A DNA stretch of 64,000 bases from Gluconobacter cerinus (GTDB lineage: Bacteria > Pseudomonadota > Alphaproteobacteria > Acetobacterales > Acetobacteraceae): the NCBI RefSeq assembly GCF_002723935.1, contig NZ_BEWM01000004.1, positions 186,001 through 250,000 on the forward strand, in the 5' to 3' direction. Below, one piece after another: positions 1-7,828 of the stretch. The position numbers and the translations under genes were made by a program. The notes beneath the pieces are model-generated. The model saw only the letters and a list, made by a program, of their open reading frames with translations. It had not been told where the DNA came from and did no database searches. Position 1 is the stretch's first letter; the number at the start of each line of letters is the position of its first letter.

Positions 1-902
1 ACGCAGGGCGGATCAAGGGATTTATCGTAAACAAAATGCGTGGAGACGCCTCGCTTTTTACCGACGGCATGAACATTATTTTACGCCAGACGGGGTGGGA
101 AAAGCTTGGTCTTGTCACACACTGTGCGCATGTTGGTGACCTGCCCGCTGAAGACGCATCTGATCTTGTGAACGAAACGCCAGTAGGCGACGGCTTACGG
201 GTTGTCGTGCCGCAGCTACCCACGATCGCCAATTTCGATGATTTAGACCCTTTGCGATCTGATCCGGGCGTCACTCTGGAGATCGTGGCACCTGGTCGGC
301 CACTTCCAGTTTGTGACCTTGTAATCATACCAGGCTCGAAGGCGACTATTTCTGATCTGGCATTTTTCAAGAAACAGGGATGGGACATAGACCTGAAGGC
401 GCATACCCGGCGTGGCGGTCGTGTTCTTGGCATCTGCGGCGGATATCAGATGCTTGGAAAATCTATTGAGGATAATGAAGGGATCGAAGGCCCCCCGGGT
501 CTCGTTGAGGGCTTGAGCGTACTAGACGTGCAGACAGTCCTGACGAGTGACAAGCGTTTGACCGAGGTAAGGGGATTACTGGTGCCGGAGGGCGTCCCGC
601 TCACGGGCTATGAAATTCATGTCGGGCGAACGACTGGTCCGGCTACTCAGAGGCCATTTGCAACGATAGACGGTGAGCCTGAAGGTGCCGTTTCGCCTGA
701 CGGTCGTATTTGGGGAACCTATCTACACGGGGTTCTGTCTGGTGGAAACGCGCGGAAAGCTCTTCTTTCACGTGTAGGGCGCGCCGGGTCTGACCTTCAG
801 GACCATGATGAGCGGGTTGAGGCTGCGCTGGATGCCTGGGCGGATCATCTTGAAGCCTGTATTGACCTGGATGCGCTACTTGCATTGGCCCGACCTGTCT
901 GA
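1..902 (+). CDS. cobQ: Cobyric acid synthase, C-terminal part (cut by window edge)
   Basis: CobQ amidates the b, d, e and g side chains of adenosylcobyrinic acid a,c-diamide with glutamine-derived ammonia in cytoplasmic B12 synthesis. The reading frame is already open at base 3 and ends at TGA 900-902, so the N-terminal synthetase part lies outside the window. Visible are the end of the ATP-binding fold (the segment KGFIVNKMRGD), the class I glutamine amidotransferase nucleophile in GICGGYQMLG (Cys codon 435-437) and the late conserved pieces YEIHVGRT and GTYLHGV, which carry the family's essential His. The next gene, cbiB, is convergent and its stop lies about 5 bases away. The identity is secure. 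Any remark about its start or promoter is impossible from here. Confidence 0.95.
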   Translation, partial: AGRIKGFIVNKMRGDASLFTDGMNIILRQTGWEKLGLVTHCAHVGDLPAEDASDLVNETPVGDGLRVVVPQLPTIANFDDLDPLRSDPGVTLEIVAPGRPLPVCDLVIIPGSKATISDLAFFKKQGWDIDLKAHTRRGGRVLGICGGYQMLGKSIEDNEGIEGPPGLVEGLSVLDVQTVLTSDKRLTEVRGLLVPEGVPLTGYEIHVGRTTGPATQRPFATIDGEPEGAVSPDGRIWGTYLHGVLSGGNARKALLSRVGRAGSDLQDHDERVEAALDAWADHLEACIDLDALLALARPV

Positions 903-906
903 TCCT

Positions 907-1899
907 TCAAATGCAGAATAGACCAGAAAGAACGGCCAGAGCCACGCCCTGAAAAATGCACGCCCGACGGTAGAGTTGAAGCGCACGCCAAAGATCATTA
1001 GCAGTCGCGGTGGCGCGTCCGTCGCCCATCCATGAATCATTGACCAGAATACCGTCATAAACTCTGGGGCCAGCTAATTTTAGTCCTAAGGCTCCTGCCA
1101 TAGCAGCTTCTGGCCATCCGGCGTTGGGGGAGCGATGATTGCGCGCATCACGCCGAACGGCACGAAATGCATTCGTTGAATTGGCACCGGGGATCGTGAA
1201 AGCCGCCAGAAAGATCCAGAGAGCGGAGAGGCGGGAGCCTGGGAGATTGACCAGATCATCCAGCTTCGCAGAGGCCCATCCGAAGGCTTTATGACGGGGG
1301 GTAAGGTGGCCGATCATGCTGTCTGCTGTGTTAATAGACTTGTAAGCCGTTGTGCCCGGCAAGCCAAAGAGGGCAGTCCAGAAAAGCGGCGCAACAATTC
1401 CATCTGAAAAATTCTCGGCCAGACTTTCAATGGCGGCCCGTATGACGCCAGCTTCATCCAGCTGTTCCGGATCGCGGCCAACAATCATGGACACGGCTTT
1501 CCTGCCCGCTGCCACACCGCTTTCCTGCAAGCCCGTGTGAACTGCCCTGACATGCTCCCACAGGGAGCGCTGGGCAATCAGAGTGCTGCCCACAGCGCCT
1601 TCGATCCCCCAGGCAACGAGAGGAGGAAAGAGAAGGTCCAGGGCCTGAATGGCCGTGTAGATAATCAGAGTGGGAAGACCGAAAAGAATGGCCAAACTTA
1701 CAATACCGCCTAGACGTTGCCGGAAAGCGCTATCGTGTGAGCGGTTGAGTGAACGATCCAGTCGCGCGATAAGGGCACCAATCCACATGACTGGATGGCC
1801 AATTTTGCGAAAAAGCCAGTTCGGGTAACCGAAAGCGGCTTCAATCGCACAGGCCAGACAGGCGACAGAGAATGTGTGGGACAGGGGAGAGAAAGTCAT
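907..1899 (-). CDS. cbiB: Adenosylcobinamide-phosphate synthase (CbiB/CobD)
   Basis: CbiB is an inner-membrane enzyme that joins adenosylcobyric acid to (R)-1-amino-2-propanol (phosphate) late in cobalamin synthesis. The 330-residue product opens with a hydrophobic stretch, followed by the family's N-terminal signature GHPVMWIGALIARLDR and later SLAENFSDGIVAPLFW, both typical of CbiB. The frame is open 37 codons further upstream, but the ATG at 1899 gives the expected family N-terminus, so I place the start there. It is divergent from the cobC gene with only about 36-60 bases between starts, so the two probably share a promoter region. Upstream starts are possible but would add a charged, His-rich extension unlike the family. 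Confidence 0.93.
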   Translation of the reverse strand: MTFSPLSHTFSVACLACAIEAAFGYPNWLFRKIGHPVMWIGALIARLDRSLNRSHDSAFRQRLGGIVSLAILFGLPTLIIYTAIQALDLLFPPLVAWGIEGAVGSTLIAQRSLWEHVRAVHTGLQESGVAAGRKAVSMIVGRDPEQLDEAGVIRAAIESLAENFSDGIVAPLFWTALFGLPGTTAYKSINTADSMIGHLTPRHKAFGWASAKLDDLVNLPGSRLSALWIFLAAFTIPGANSTNAFRAVRRDARNHRSPNAGWPEAAMAGALGLKLAGPRVYDGILVNDSWMGDGRATATANDLWRALQLYRRACIFQGVALAVLSGLFCI

Positions 1900-1935
1900 G
1901 GGCCTGCGTGTTTCATCCAGATGCCGTGATCTAGC

Positions 1936-2973
1936 ATGATGCCTACGGTGCTGGAAAACATGCCGATCCATGGTGGCCAGGTGCGGCAGGTTATGAAGCG
2001 GTTTCCCCACGCTCCAAAGCCCTTCATCGATCTCTCCACGGGTATCAGCCCGTACGAATACCCTCTTGCCCCCTTGGATGTCGCGGTTCTCACTAGGCTG
2101 CCAGAAGCAGCGGACGAGGAAGCGCTTTTAGCGGCCGCTACGACAGCCTACGGCGTACCGAATGCAGGCATGATTGTTGCGGGGCCAGGCACACAGCTGC
2201 TGATTGCGTTGCTGCCCTTGGCTCTGAAAGCGGAAAAAGTCGTTATTTTTGGTCCCACTTACTCCGGCCACGAACAGGCGTGGAGAAATGCGGGAGTGGG
2301 CGTGTCGATCGTGACGGATCTTCAGGCATTCAGGGCTGCTGCAGGACGAGCGGGGACTGTATATGTCGTCTGTAATCCGAATAATCCAGACGGACGACGC
2401 CTGCCTGTCGAGATACTTTTAGAACTCTCGGATCGTTGCGCGACATCCGGTGGCTGGTTAGTCGTCGATGAGGCGTATGCGGATTTCGATCATGAAAGTG
2501 CTGCCTCGTCTTTTCCTCGGGCAGGACTCTTGGTTTTGCGCTCTTTTGGGAAAACCTACGGGTTACCCGGTGTCCGCCTTGGTTTTTTAATCGCCTCTGA
2601 CGGAACAGCGGATCGACTTCGGTCCATGATGGGGGACTGGGCGGTAAGCGCTCTGGCTCTGTCCGCGGGACGGCAAGCACTGTCGGATCAGGAGTGGTTG
2701 AACAGCACCAAAGGTCGATTGGAGCGGGATGCCAAGCGCCTTGTAAACCTACTGAAGGGATCGGGTCTCGTCGTTAAAGGAAACACCCTTCTGTTCTGCC
2801 TGGTGAGTTTGAATGAGGCTGCTTCGCTGTGGACCTTCCTCTGTGAACGCGGGATCGTGACCCGTGCGTTCCCTGAGCGGCCAACGGAGCTGAGGTTTGG
2901 TTTGCCGCGGGATAGCGCGAGTTGGGACCGCTTGGAACGCGCGCTCCATGATTGGTCAGAGATCGCAAAATGA
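1936..2973 (+). CDS. cobC: Threonine-phosphate decarboxylase (CobC/CobD type)
   Basis: This PLP enzyme of the class I/II aminotransferase fold decarboxylates L-threonine-O-3-phosphate to (R)-1-amino-2-propanol phosphate, the linker used by CbiB. Seen in the 345 residues: the N-terminal IHGGQ and IDLSTGISPY segments, the CNPNNPDGRR aminotransferase motif near 146-155, VVDEAYADF near 176-184, and the PLP-binding SFGKTYGLPGVRLGF with Lys206. Two ATGs overlap at 1936 and 1939, and a third at 1960 gives MPIHGG, which is closer to the usual N-terminus of the family, so the true start may be 1960. The gene is divergent from cbiB and its stop overlaps the start of the next gene (ATGA at 2970), indicating translational coupling. 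Naming differs between organisms: cobC in Pseudomonas, cobD in Salmonella. Confidence 0.93.
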   Translation: MMPTVLENMPIHGGQVRQVMKRFPHAPKPFIDLSTGISPYEYPLAPLDVAVLTRLPEAADEEALLAAATTAYGVPNAGMIVAGPGTQLLIALLPLALKAEKVVIFGPTYSGHEQAWRNAGVGVSIVTDLQAFRAAAGRAGTVYVVCNPNNPDGRRLPVEILLELSDRCATSGGWLVVDEAYADFDHESAASSFPRAGLLVLRSFGKTYGLPGVRLGFLIASDGTADRLRSMMGDWAVSALALSAGRQALSDQEWLNSTKGRLERDAKRLVNLLKGSGLVVKGNTLLFCLVSLNEAASLWTFLCERGIVTRAFPERPTELRFGLPRDSASWDRLERALHDWSEIAK

Positions 2974-3551
2974 AGCTGTTCTGCTTTGCCCTTCCATCGC
3001 TCCCGTCTTCGAAGCGAAGCATTTTTCCACCGAAAGACGAACTGCGTGATGTGACGAGTATGGAACCTGCGTTCTGGCCAAAATCTCTACCCATCCTGAT
3101 AGGGCGTGCGGCAGATGTTGAGTGGATTGAGGCGTATTCCAAGTGCGCTGTCACCGTGGACGAACGGCTTCGCGGCCGTGATTACGGTGACTGGTGCGGG
3201 CAGAGCCTTAAAGCCTTATCGCCTGGAAGTCTGTCAGAGTGGATGACAGACCCCGATTTTTCGCCGCCTTCCGGTGAAAGCCATAAGGAGATGTATGTCC
3301 GTCTTGCAGAGTGGCTGTCGAATATCCGTGACGCGGAAAAGTCTGTGATCCTGGGTGTGGATGCTGATGTTGTGCGGGGGCTTGTTCTGCTAGCGATGGG
3401 CTTGAATGCAGAAGCGGCAGGGAAGCTTGATATTCTCCCGCAGAGCTGGAACGTCCTGTCTTTTTACAGGACGTGGAGGGTGCAGGCCCTTTCGGTTCCA
3501 GACAACAGAATAACGTCTGAAATTATTTTCGGTTCAGAAAGCGATCGTTAA
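2970..3551 (+). CDS. Histidine-phosphatase-like protein lacking catalytic histidines
   Basis: A 193-residue protein coupled to cobC by an ATGA overlap; I start it at 2970 rather than the in-frame upstream codon at 2952. Its middle segment LRGRDYGDWCGQSL matches the phosphoglycerate-mutase/histidine-phosphatase pattern LxExxxGxWxG, and the later GESHKEMYVRLAEWL matches the family's GES...R...L helix. Position in a cob cluster suggests descent from alpha-ribazole-phosphate phosphatase. However, the N-terminal RHG motif is absent (the start reads MKLFCFALPS) and the second catalytic His region reads GVDADVVRG instead of a SHG-type motif. By family knowledge it should not be an active histidine phosphatase. 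It could be a scaffold, a regulator or a decaying gene. Family membership is inferred from motif order; its function is unknown. Confidence 0.7.
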   Translation: MKLFCFALPSLPSSKRSIFPPKDELRDVTSMEPAFWPKSLPILIGRAADVEWIEAYSKCAVTVDERLRGRDYGDWCGQSLKALSPGSLSEWMTDPDFSPPSGESHKEMYVRLAEWLSNIRDAEKSVILGVDADVVRGLVLLAMGLNAEAAGKLDILPQSWNVLSFYRTWRVQALSVPDNRITSEIIFGSESDR

Positions 3552-3642
3552 TCCAAGCTGCGGCGCCCACGGCCACAAGGATGGGGCCGAGAATAAAAAG
3601 TACCGCTGCAAGGGCTACTAAAATAATAATACCGAAAGACAT
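3523..3642 (-). CDS. Small single-pass membrane protein, 39 aa
   Basis: A short ORF: ATG at 3640-3642, stop TAA at 3523-3525. The product begins MSFGIIILVALAAVLF, continues with a second hydrophobic run and ends in a short charged tail, INDRFLNRK. One long membrane helix with a positively charged C-terminus is the only predicted structure. A purine-rich stretch (GAAAAAAGAAA on the coding strand) lies immediately upstream as a weak ribosome site. It overlaps the 3' end of the phosphatase-like gene by 29 bases on the opposite strand. Function unknown; such tiny membrane proteins are often stress or complex-assembly proteins, but nothing here assigns a role. Confidence 0.6.
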   Translation of the reverse strand: MSFGIIILVALAAVLFILGPILVAVGAAAWINDRFLNRK

Positions 3643-3758
3643 TTTCTTTTTTCCTTATTCAGGATGAAAACTGTTACGCTCTGAAGCACGTTTGCCATAG
3701 TTCATGCGCATATTCGCCAAGTTTATGCTTCACAATAACCTCTGAAAAGGGGAACGAT

Positions 3759-3878
3759 ATGCGTTATTTTCTCATGATTCTACTCGGGGCTGTCGTCACC
3801 CGCTTCTGGCTGCGGATAGCCTCCGTTCAGACGGTTCCGCGTGTCTCGTCACCTGTCCGGGCTCTTCCAACTTTATGA
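3759..3878 (+). CDS. Possible small hydrophobic protein, 39 aa
   Basis: ATG at 3759 is preceded by AAAGGGGAACGAT, a good Shine-Dalgarno spacing. The product begins MRYFLMILLGAVVTRFWLRI, one hydrophobic helix flanked by Arg, followed by a polar Pro/Val/Ser-rich tail, and ends at TGA 3876-3878, three bases before the convergent dehydrogenase gene. It is divergent from the other 39-residue membrane protein, with about 116 bases between starts. No family is recognised. The ribosome site and the membrane helix are the only support, so it may be spurious. Confidence 0.4.
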   Translation: MRYFLMILLGAVVTRFWLRIASVQTVPRVSSPVRALPTL

Positions 3879-3881
3879 CAG

Positions 3882-4997
3882 TTATTTCTGTACGACAGGA
3901 GTATAGGTCAACCTGTAGAGCGACCCGGAAAAATCGTCGCTAACGAGGATACTGCCGTCGGGCATCGGCTGAACATCCACTGGGCGGCCAAAGGTCCGCC
4001 CATCGCGATGAAAGCCCCAGATTAACTTCTTTGGCTGTTGCGGATGGCCCTCTTTATCAAATTTGACGGAGACGACCTGATACCCTGATGGAACACTTCT
4101 GTTCCATGATCCATGCTCCGCAATCAGCAATGCACCTGTCAAAGAGCGCGCTGCGGCTGAGCCATCGTAAAATCGCAGCCCCAATGCGGCGACATGGGCT
4201 CCAAGCTTCAGGGCAGGCGGAGTAAACTCACCGCACGAGTGGCCTTTTCCGTAATGAGGGTCCGGGACGTCTCCCTGATGGCAATATGGATAGCCGAAAG
4301 ACTGCCGGGGCTGGGTAAGGGTGTTTAGTTCGTCAGAAGGGACGTCATCGCCCATCATGTCCCGGCCATTATCCGTAAACCACAGGTCTTTTCCTGTTCG
4401 CCGCCATGCGAGACCAACTGAATTGCGAATGCCGTAAGCAACGTCCTGCCTGTCCGTGCCGTCGGGATTCATGCTGATGATTTTTCCGAGATCGTGCCCC
4501 ACGTCGCAAACGTTGCAAGGTGCGCCAATGGTCACATACAGCCTGCCATCCGGCCCGAAAGCGATAAACTTCCAGAAATGGTCGCCGTCTTTAAAAGGCA
4601 GGTGATCCGTAATGACTTCCGGTTCGGGCGGATTGTCTAGGTAGTTCTCGATATTTCGTAGAACCAGAATGCGTTCGGGTTCCGCGATGTAGAGATCTCC
4701 ATCATGGTATGCCACGCCTGAAGGGGTTTCGAGGCCGCTGGCAAGTGTCCTGATTTGAACGGGACTGCCTGCATCACCCACTCCAGAGACTGCATAGACC
4801 TTTCCGGGCCCCATGGAGCCAAGGAAAACAGTTCCTCTGTCTCCAAGGGCGATTTCACGTGCTCCACGGACCTGTGCCGATATAACGTCCAAATGAAACC
4901 CGGGCGCGACAGACAGGCCTTCAGACAAAGGAGCACCCCATGCAGGCAGGGTCAGGCACGAGCCTATCACTGAGAATAGCAAAAGTTGCCGGAGCAT
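3882..4997 (-). CDS. PQQ-type soluble sugar (sorbosone/glucose) dehydrogenase family protein
   Basis: A 371-residue exported protein of the six-bladed beta-propeller family that includes soluble PQQ glucose dehydrogenase and L-sorbosone dehydrogenase; members oxidise aldoses or aldehydes in the periplasm and pass electrons to the respiratory chain. The ATG at 4997 is chosen because GAGGTG lies five bases upstream; the frame runs open to 5051. Residues 1-22 form a signal peptide (MLRQLLLFSV to PAWGA). Family signatures follow: GSMGPGKVYA, PSGVAYHDGDLYIAEPERI, DGRLYVTIGAPCNVC, GIRNSVGLAW, DELN and the C-terminal GSLYRL. The CNVC pair could form a disulphide or bind a cofactor. Natural substrate not deducible. 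The gene stands alone between a tiny ORF and glgP. Confidence 0.85.
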   Translation of the reverse strand: MLRQLLLFSVIGSCLTLPAWGAPLSEGLSVAPGFHLDVISAQVRGAREIALGDRGTVFLGSMGPGKVYAVSGVGDAGSPVQIRTLASGLETPSGVAYHDGDLYIAEPERILVLRNIENYLDNPPEPEVITDHLPFKDGDHFWKFIAFGPDGRLYVTIGAPCNVCDVGHDLGKIISMNPDGTDRQDVAYGIRNSVGLAWRRTGKDLWFTDNGRDMMGDDVPSDELNTLTQPRQSFGYPYCHQGDVPDPHYGKGHSCGEFTPPALKLGAHVAALGLRFYDGSAAARSLTGALLIAEHGSWNRSVPSGYQVVSVKFDKEGHPQQPKKLIWGFHRDGRTFGRPVDVQPMPDGSILVSDDFSGSLYRLTYTPVVQK

Positions 4998-5240
4998 GAT
5001 GCACCTCATCAATGTGAAGCAGGGCTTGAAGGACAGCGCTGGTAACCGCAACGGACGAATGGCTCAGAGGTTTTCAGGTGTTCAGTTACTCTTCCATTTG
5101 AAAATGTGATGTCACGAAGAATGTCTGGAGCTCCAAAGCCCTGATACTTCCTCGGTTCTGACGCGTTAGAGGTCCAGTTGCTGCCTTAATGAACGCATTC
5201 TGTCCGTCTCTCTGAACATGTTCACCATGTTGGAGAGCGA

Positions 5241-7778
5241 GTGAGAACAGTCATGGGAGTTTCCAGGTCTATGGTTGACACTTCCCCCCGTAAGCCGCGC
5301 GCAGCAGAAGCCGCACTGCGCATGCTGGCACTTGATCTGCATTGGACATGGAATCACGAGGCGGATCTGCTGTGGCAGACGATCAATCCGGATCTTTGGT
5401 CCCGAACGTGTAATCCCTGGATAACCCTGACCCGAACACCTAAAGCACAACTGTGGGAAGCTCTACAGAACCCGGATGTCCGCAATCTATTGAAGGCCAG
5501 TATGGAGCGCCGGAAATATGAGTTGGAGCGTTCCACCTGGTTTGCGGAGAAATATGCGGACGCGGAACTGTCTGAAGTCGCCTATTTCAGCATGGAGTAT
5601 ATGCTGAGCGAGGCACTTCCCATCTATTCTGGCGGGCTCGGGAATGTTGCTGCAGACCAGCTGAAAGCCGCGAGTGATCTGGGTGTTCCTGTTGTTGCGG
5701 TCGGGCTTCTCTATGCGCAGGGTTATTTTCGCCAGGTTATTACTCCGGCAGGTGAACAACGGGCGCTCTACCCATTCAATGACCCTGACCAGCTTCCGAT
5801 ACAGCCCGTCCTCACGCCGGATGGGGACTGGTTCCGGCTCTCTGTCCAAACGGCAACCGGAGAGATCTGGCTTCGCGCCTGGAAAGCCGTCGTAGGTCGG
5901 ACGACACTGTACCTTCTGGATACGAACGATCCCTCCAATCCGCCCGCTGTTCGCTGCATCACGACCCAACTCTACGGCGGAGATGCAGAACTGCGGCTGA
6001 GGCAGGAGATGGTTCTCGGGATCGGGGGGTGGAGGCTGCTTCATGCTCTAGGGCACCGGCCGGATATTTGCCACCTGAATGAGGGACATGCCGCGTTTGC
6101 AGCTCTGGAACGAGCTCGGTGTCTTTCCGAAGAAGAAGGTATTCCTTTCGCGCAGGCGCAGGTCATTGCCCGCGCGGGAACGGTCTTCACGACACATACT
6201 GCCGTGCCAGCTGGGTTTGATCGTTTTCCGCCTAAGCTGATTGAGAGCCATCTCACGTTCTATGCTGAAGACCGTCTGGGCATGCCAATTCAGGACTTTC
6301 TCGCGCTAGGGCGTCTTGATCCGGCGAATAAAGATGAATTTTTCAACATGGCTTATCTCGCCGTTCGGTGCAGCGGGGCCGTTAATGGCGTGAGCCAGTT
6401 GCATGGAGCTGTGAGCCGGTCCTTGTTCACGCCACTTTTCCCGCGTTGGCCGCAAAATGAAGTCCCGATCTCTCATGTGACGAACGGCGTGCACACCCCG
6501 ACGTGGGATTCAGCATCTGCTGACGAACTCTGGACCCAGGTGGGGGGAAGAAGCAGGTGGGAAGGAGATCTCGAAGGGCTAGGCGATGCCGTTCGTCATC
6601 TTGATGACGACACTCTTTGGCGCAGCAGGTGCAACTCCCGGGCGGAGTTTGTTCACGTACTGGGGCAGGAGCTTTCCGCAAGGCAATGCATCGTTGGCGA
6701 AGAAGGGTTATGGTGCCTGCCTGCGCCGTCGTTGAACCCGGAGGCGCTGACAATCGGATTTGCGCGCCGGTTTGCCACCTACAAGCGTCCAGACCTCTTG
6801 TTGTACGATGAGGAGCGACTTGTCCGGCTGTTGCGGGACGCTCATAGGCCGGTCCAGATCGTTCTATCCGGCAAGGCCCATCCGCAGGATCTGGAAGGGC
6901 AGGCCATGATCACACGCTGGGTCCAGTTCTGCCAGCGTCAGGATGTCGTGGGAAAAGTGGTATTCCTCGCGGATTACGACATGGCTCTGGCCCAGAAAAT
7001 GGTTCAGGGGGTGGATCTGTGGCTGAACACACCGCGGCGTCCCTGGGAGGCCAGCGGGACCAGCGGAATGAAGGTCCTGGTAAATGGCGGGCTTAACCTG
7101 TCAGAACTCGATGGATGGTGGGCCGAAGCCTACGCGCCAGAAGTCGGCTGGGCGTTAGGGGACGGCTTAGAGCACGCGGGAGATCCGGCCTACGACCATT
7201 CTGATGCACAGGAACTTTACAGGCTCTTGGAAGAGCACGTTCTTCCTGAGTTCTACGAACGCGATGCTGGCGGAATACCTAGGGCGTGGGTCGCGAAGAT
7301 GCGCGAAAGCATGGCGCGTCTGACGCCTCAGTTTTCCGCAAACCGTACAGTTCGCGATTATACTGAACAGTTTTATCTGACGGGTGCGCAGCGCTACAGG
7401 CGTCGCCTGTCTGACCATGGGGTGAGTGCTGGAACGGTTCTCGACAGGCAAAACGCCCTCTCTGCTGACTGGAGTGGCCTAAGGATCGGAGAGGTTATCA
7501 TTCCTGAGAACGGGGGGGATCAGAAAGCGCATGCCTTCATTCATCCCGGAACTCTCGATCCTACATTGCTGCGTGTTGAACTCTACGCCGACGCTCAGGA
7601 TGGGCACCCGCGCATCAAGTCCCTGACACAGGGAGAACATCTTCCGGATGGCTGGATTGCCTATACTCTTGAGACTGAGCTTCCTGCCCCCGCGGCAGAG
7701 TGTACACTGCGGATCATTCCAGCCGCGGAGATCATGAGTGTTCCGCTCGAAGCGCCTTTTATCCTCTGGCAACGGTAG
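5241..7778 (+). CDS. glgP: Alpha-glucan (glycogen/starch) phosphorylase
   Basis: A cytoplasmic GT35 enzyme that cleaves alpha-1,4-glucans with phosphate to give glucose-1-phosphate. At 845 residues it has the N-terminal extension of the alpha-glucan phosphorylase subgroup (LALDLHWTWNHEADLLW), rather than the shorter classical GlgP start. Motifs in order: YFSMEYMLSEALPIYSGGLG near the start of the catalytic core, HLNEGHAAF, FARRFATYKRPDL, and the PLP site EASGTSGMKVLVNGG with the cofactor Lys at residue 611 when counted from GTG 5241. That GTG has GGAG five bases upstream; an ATG at 5253 is an alternative start. No glycogen synthase or branching genes are in the window. The downstream CHAD gene follows after about 50 bases and may be co-transcribed. 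Confidence 0.95.
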   Translation: MRTVMGVSRSMVDTSPRKPRAAEAALRMLALDLHWTWNHEADLLWQTINPDLWSRTCNPWITLTRTPKAQLWEALQNPDVRNLLKASMERRKYELERSTWFAEKYADAELSEVAYFSMEYMLSEALPIYSGGLGNVAADQLKAASDLGVPVVAVGLLYAQGYFRQVITPAGEQRALYPFNDPDQLPIQPVLTPDGDWFRLSVQTATGEIWLRAWKAVVGRTTLYLLDTNDPSNPPAVRCITTQLYGGDAELRLRQEMVLGIGGWRLLHALGHRPDICHLNEGHAAFAALERARCLSEEEGIPFAQAQVIARAGTVFTTHTAVPAGFDRFPPKLIESHLTFYAEDRLGMPIQDFLALGRLDPANKDEFFNMAYLAVRCSGAVNGVSQLHGAVSRSLFTPLFPRWPQNEVPISHVTNGVHTPTWDSASADELWTQVGGRSRWEGDLEGLGDAVRHLDDDTLWRSRCNSRAEFVHVLGQELSARQCIVGEEGLWCLPAPSLNPEALTIGFARRFATYKRPDLLLYDEERLVRLLRDAHRPVQIVLSGKAHPQDLEGQAMITRWVQFCQRQDVVGKVVFLADYDMALAQKMVQGVDLWLNTPRRPWEASGTSGMKVLVNGGLNLSELDGWWAEAYAPEVGWALGDGLEHAGDPAYDHSDAQELYRLLEEHVLPEFYERDAGGIPRAWVAKMRESMARLTPQFSANRTVRDYTEQFYLTGAQRYRRRLSDHGVSAGTVLDRQNALSADWSGLRIGEVIIPENGGDQKAHAFIHPGTLDPTLLRVELYADAQDGHPRIKSLTQGEHLPDGWIAYTLETELPAPAAECTLRIIPAAEIMSVPLEAPFILWQR

Positions 7779-7828
7779 GACATGAAGGCTTACGCTTCAT
7801 GTGTCGCCATGCTGGAGGAGAAAGAATA

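Noticed and set aside
5214-5223. GAACATGTTC palindrome upstream of glgP as a LexA-type site
   Set aside because: The spacing does not match the alphaproteobacterial GTTC-N7-GTTC form, and glgP has no expected SOS role. A short palindrome alone is weak evidence.
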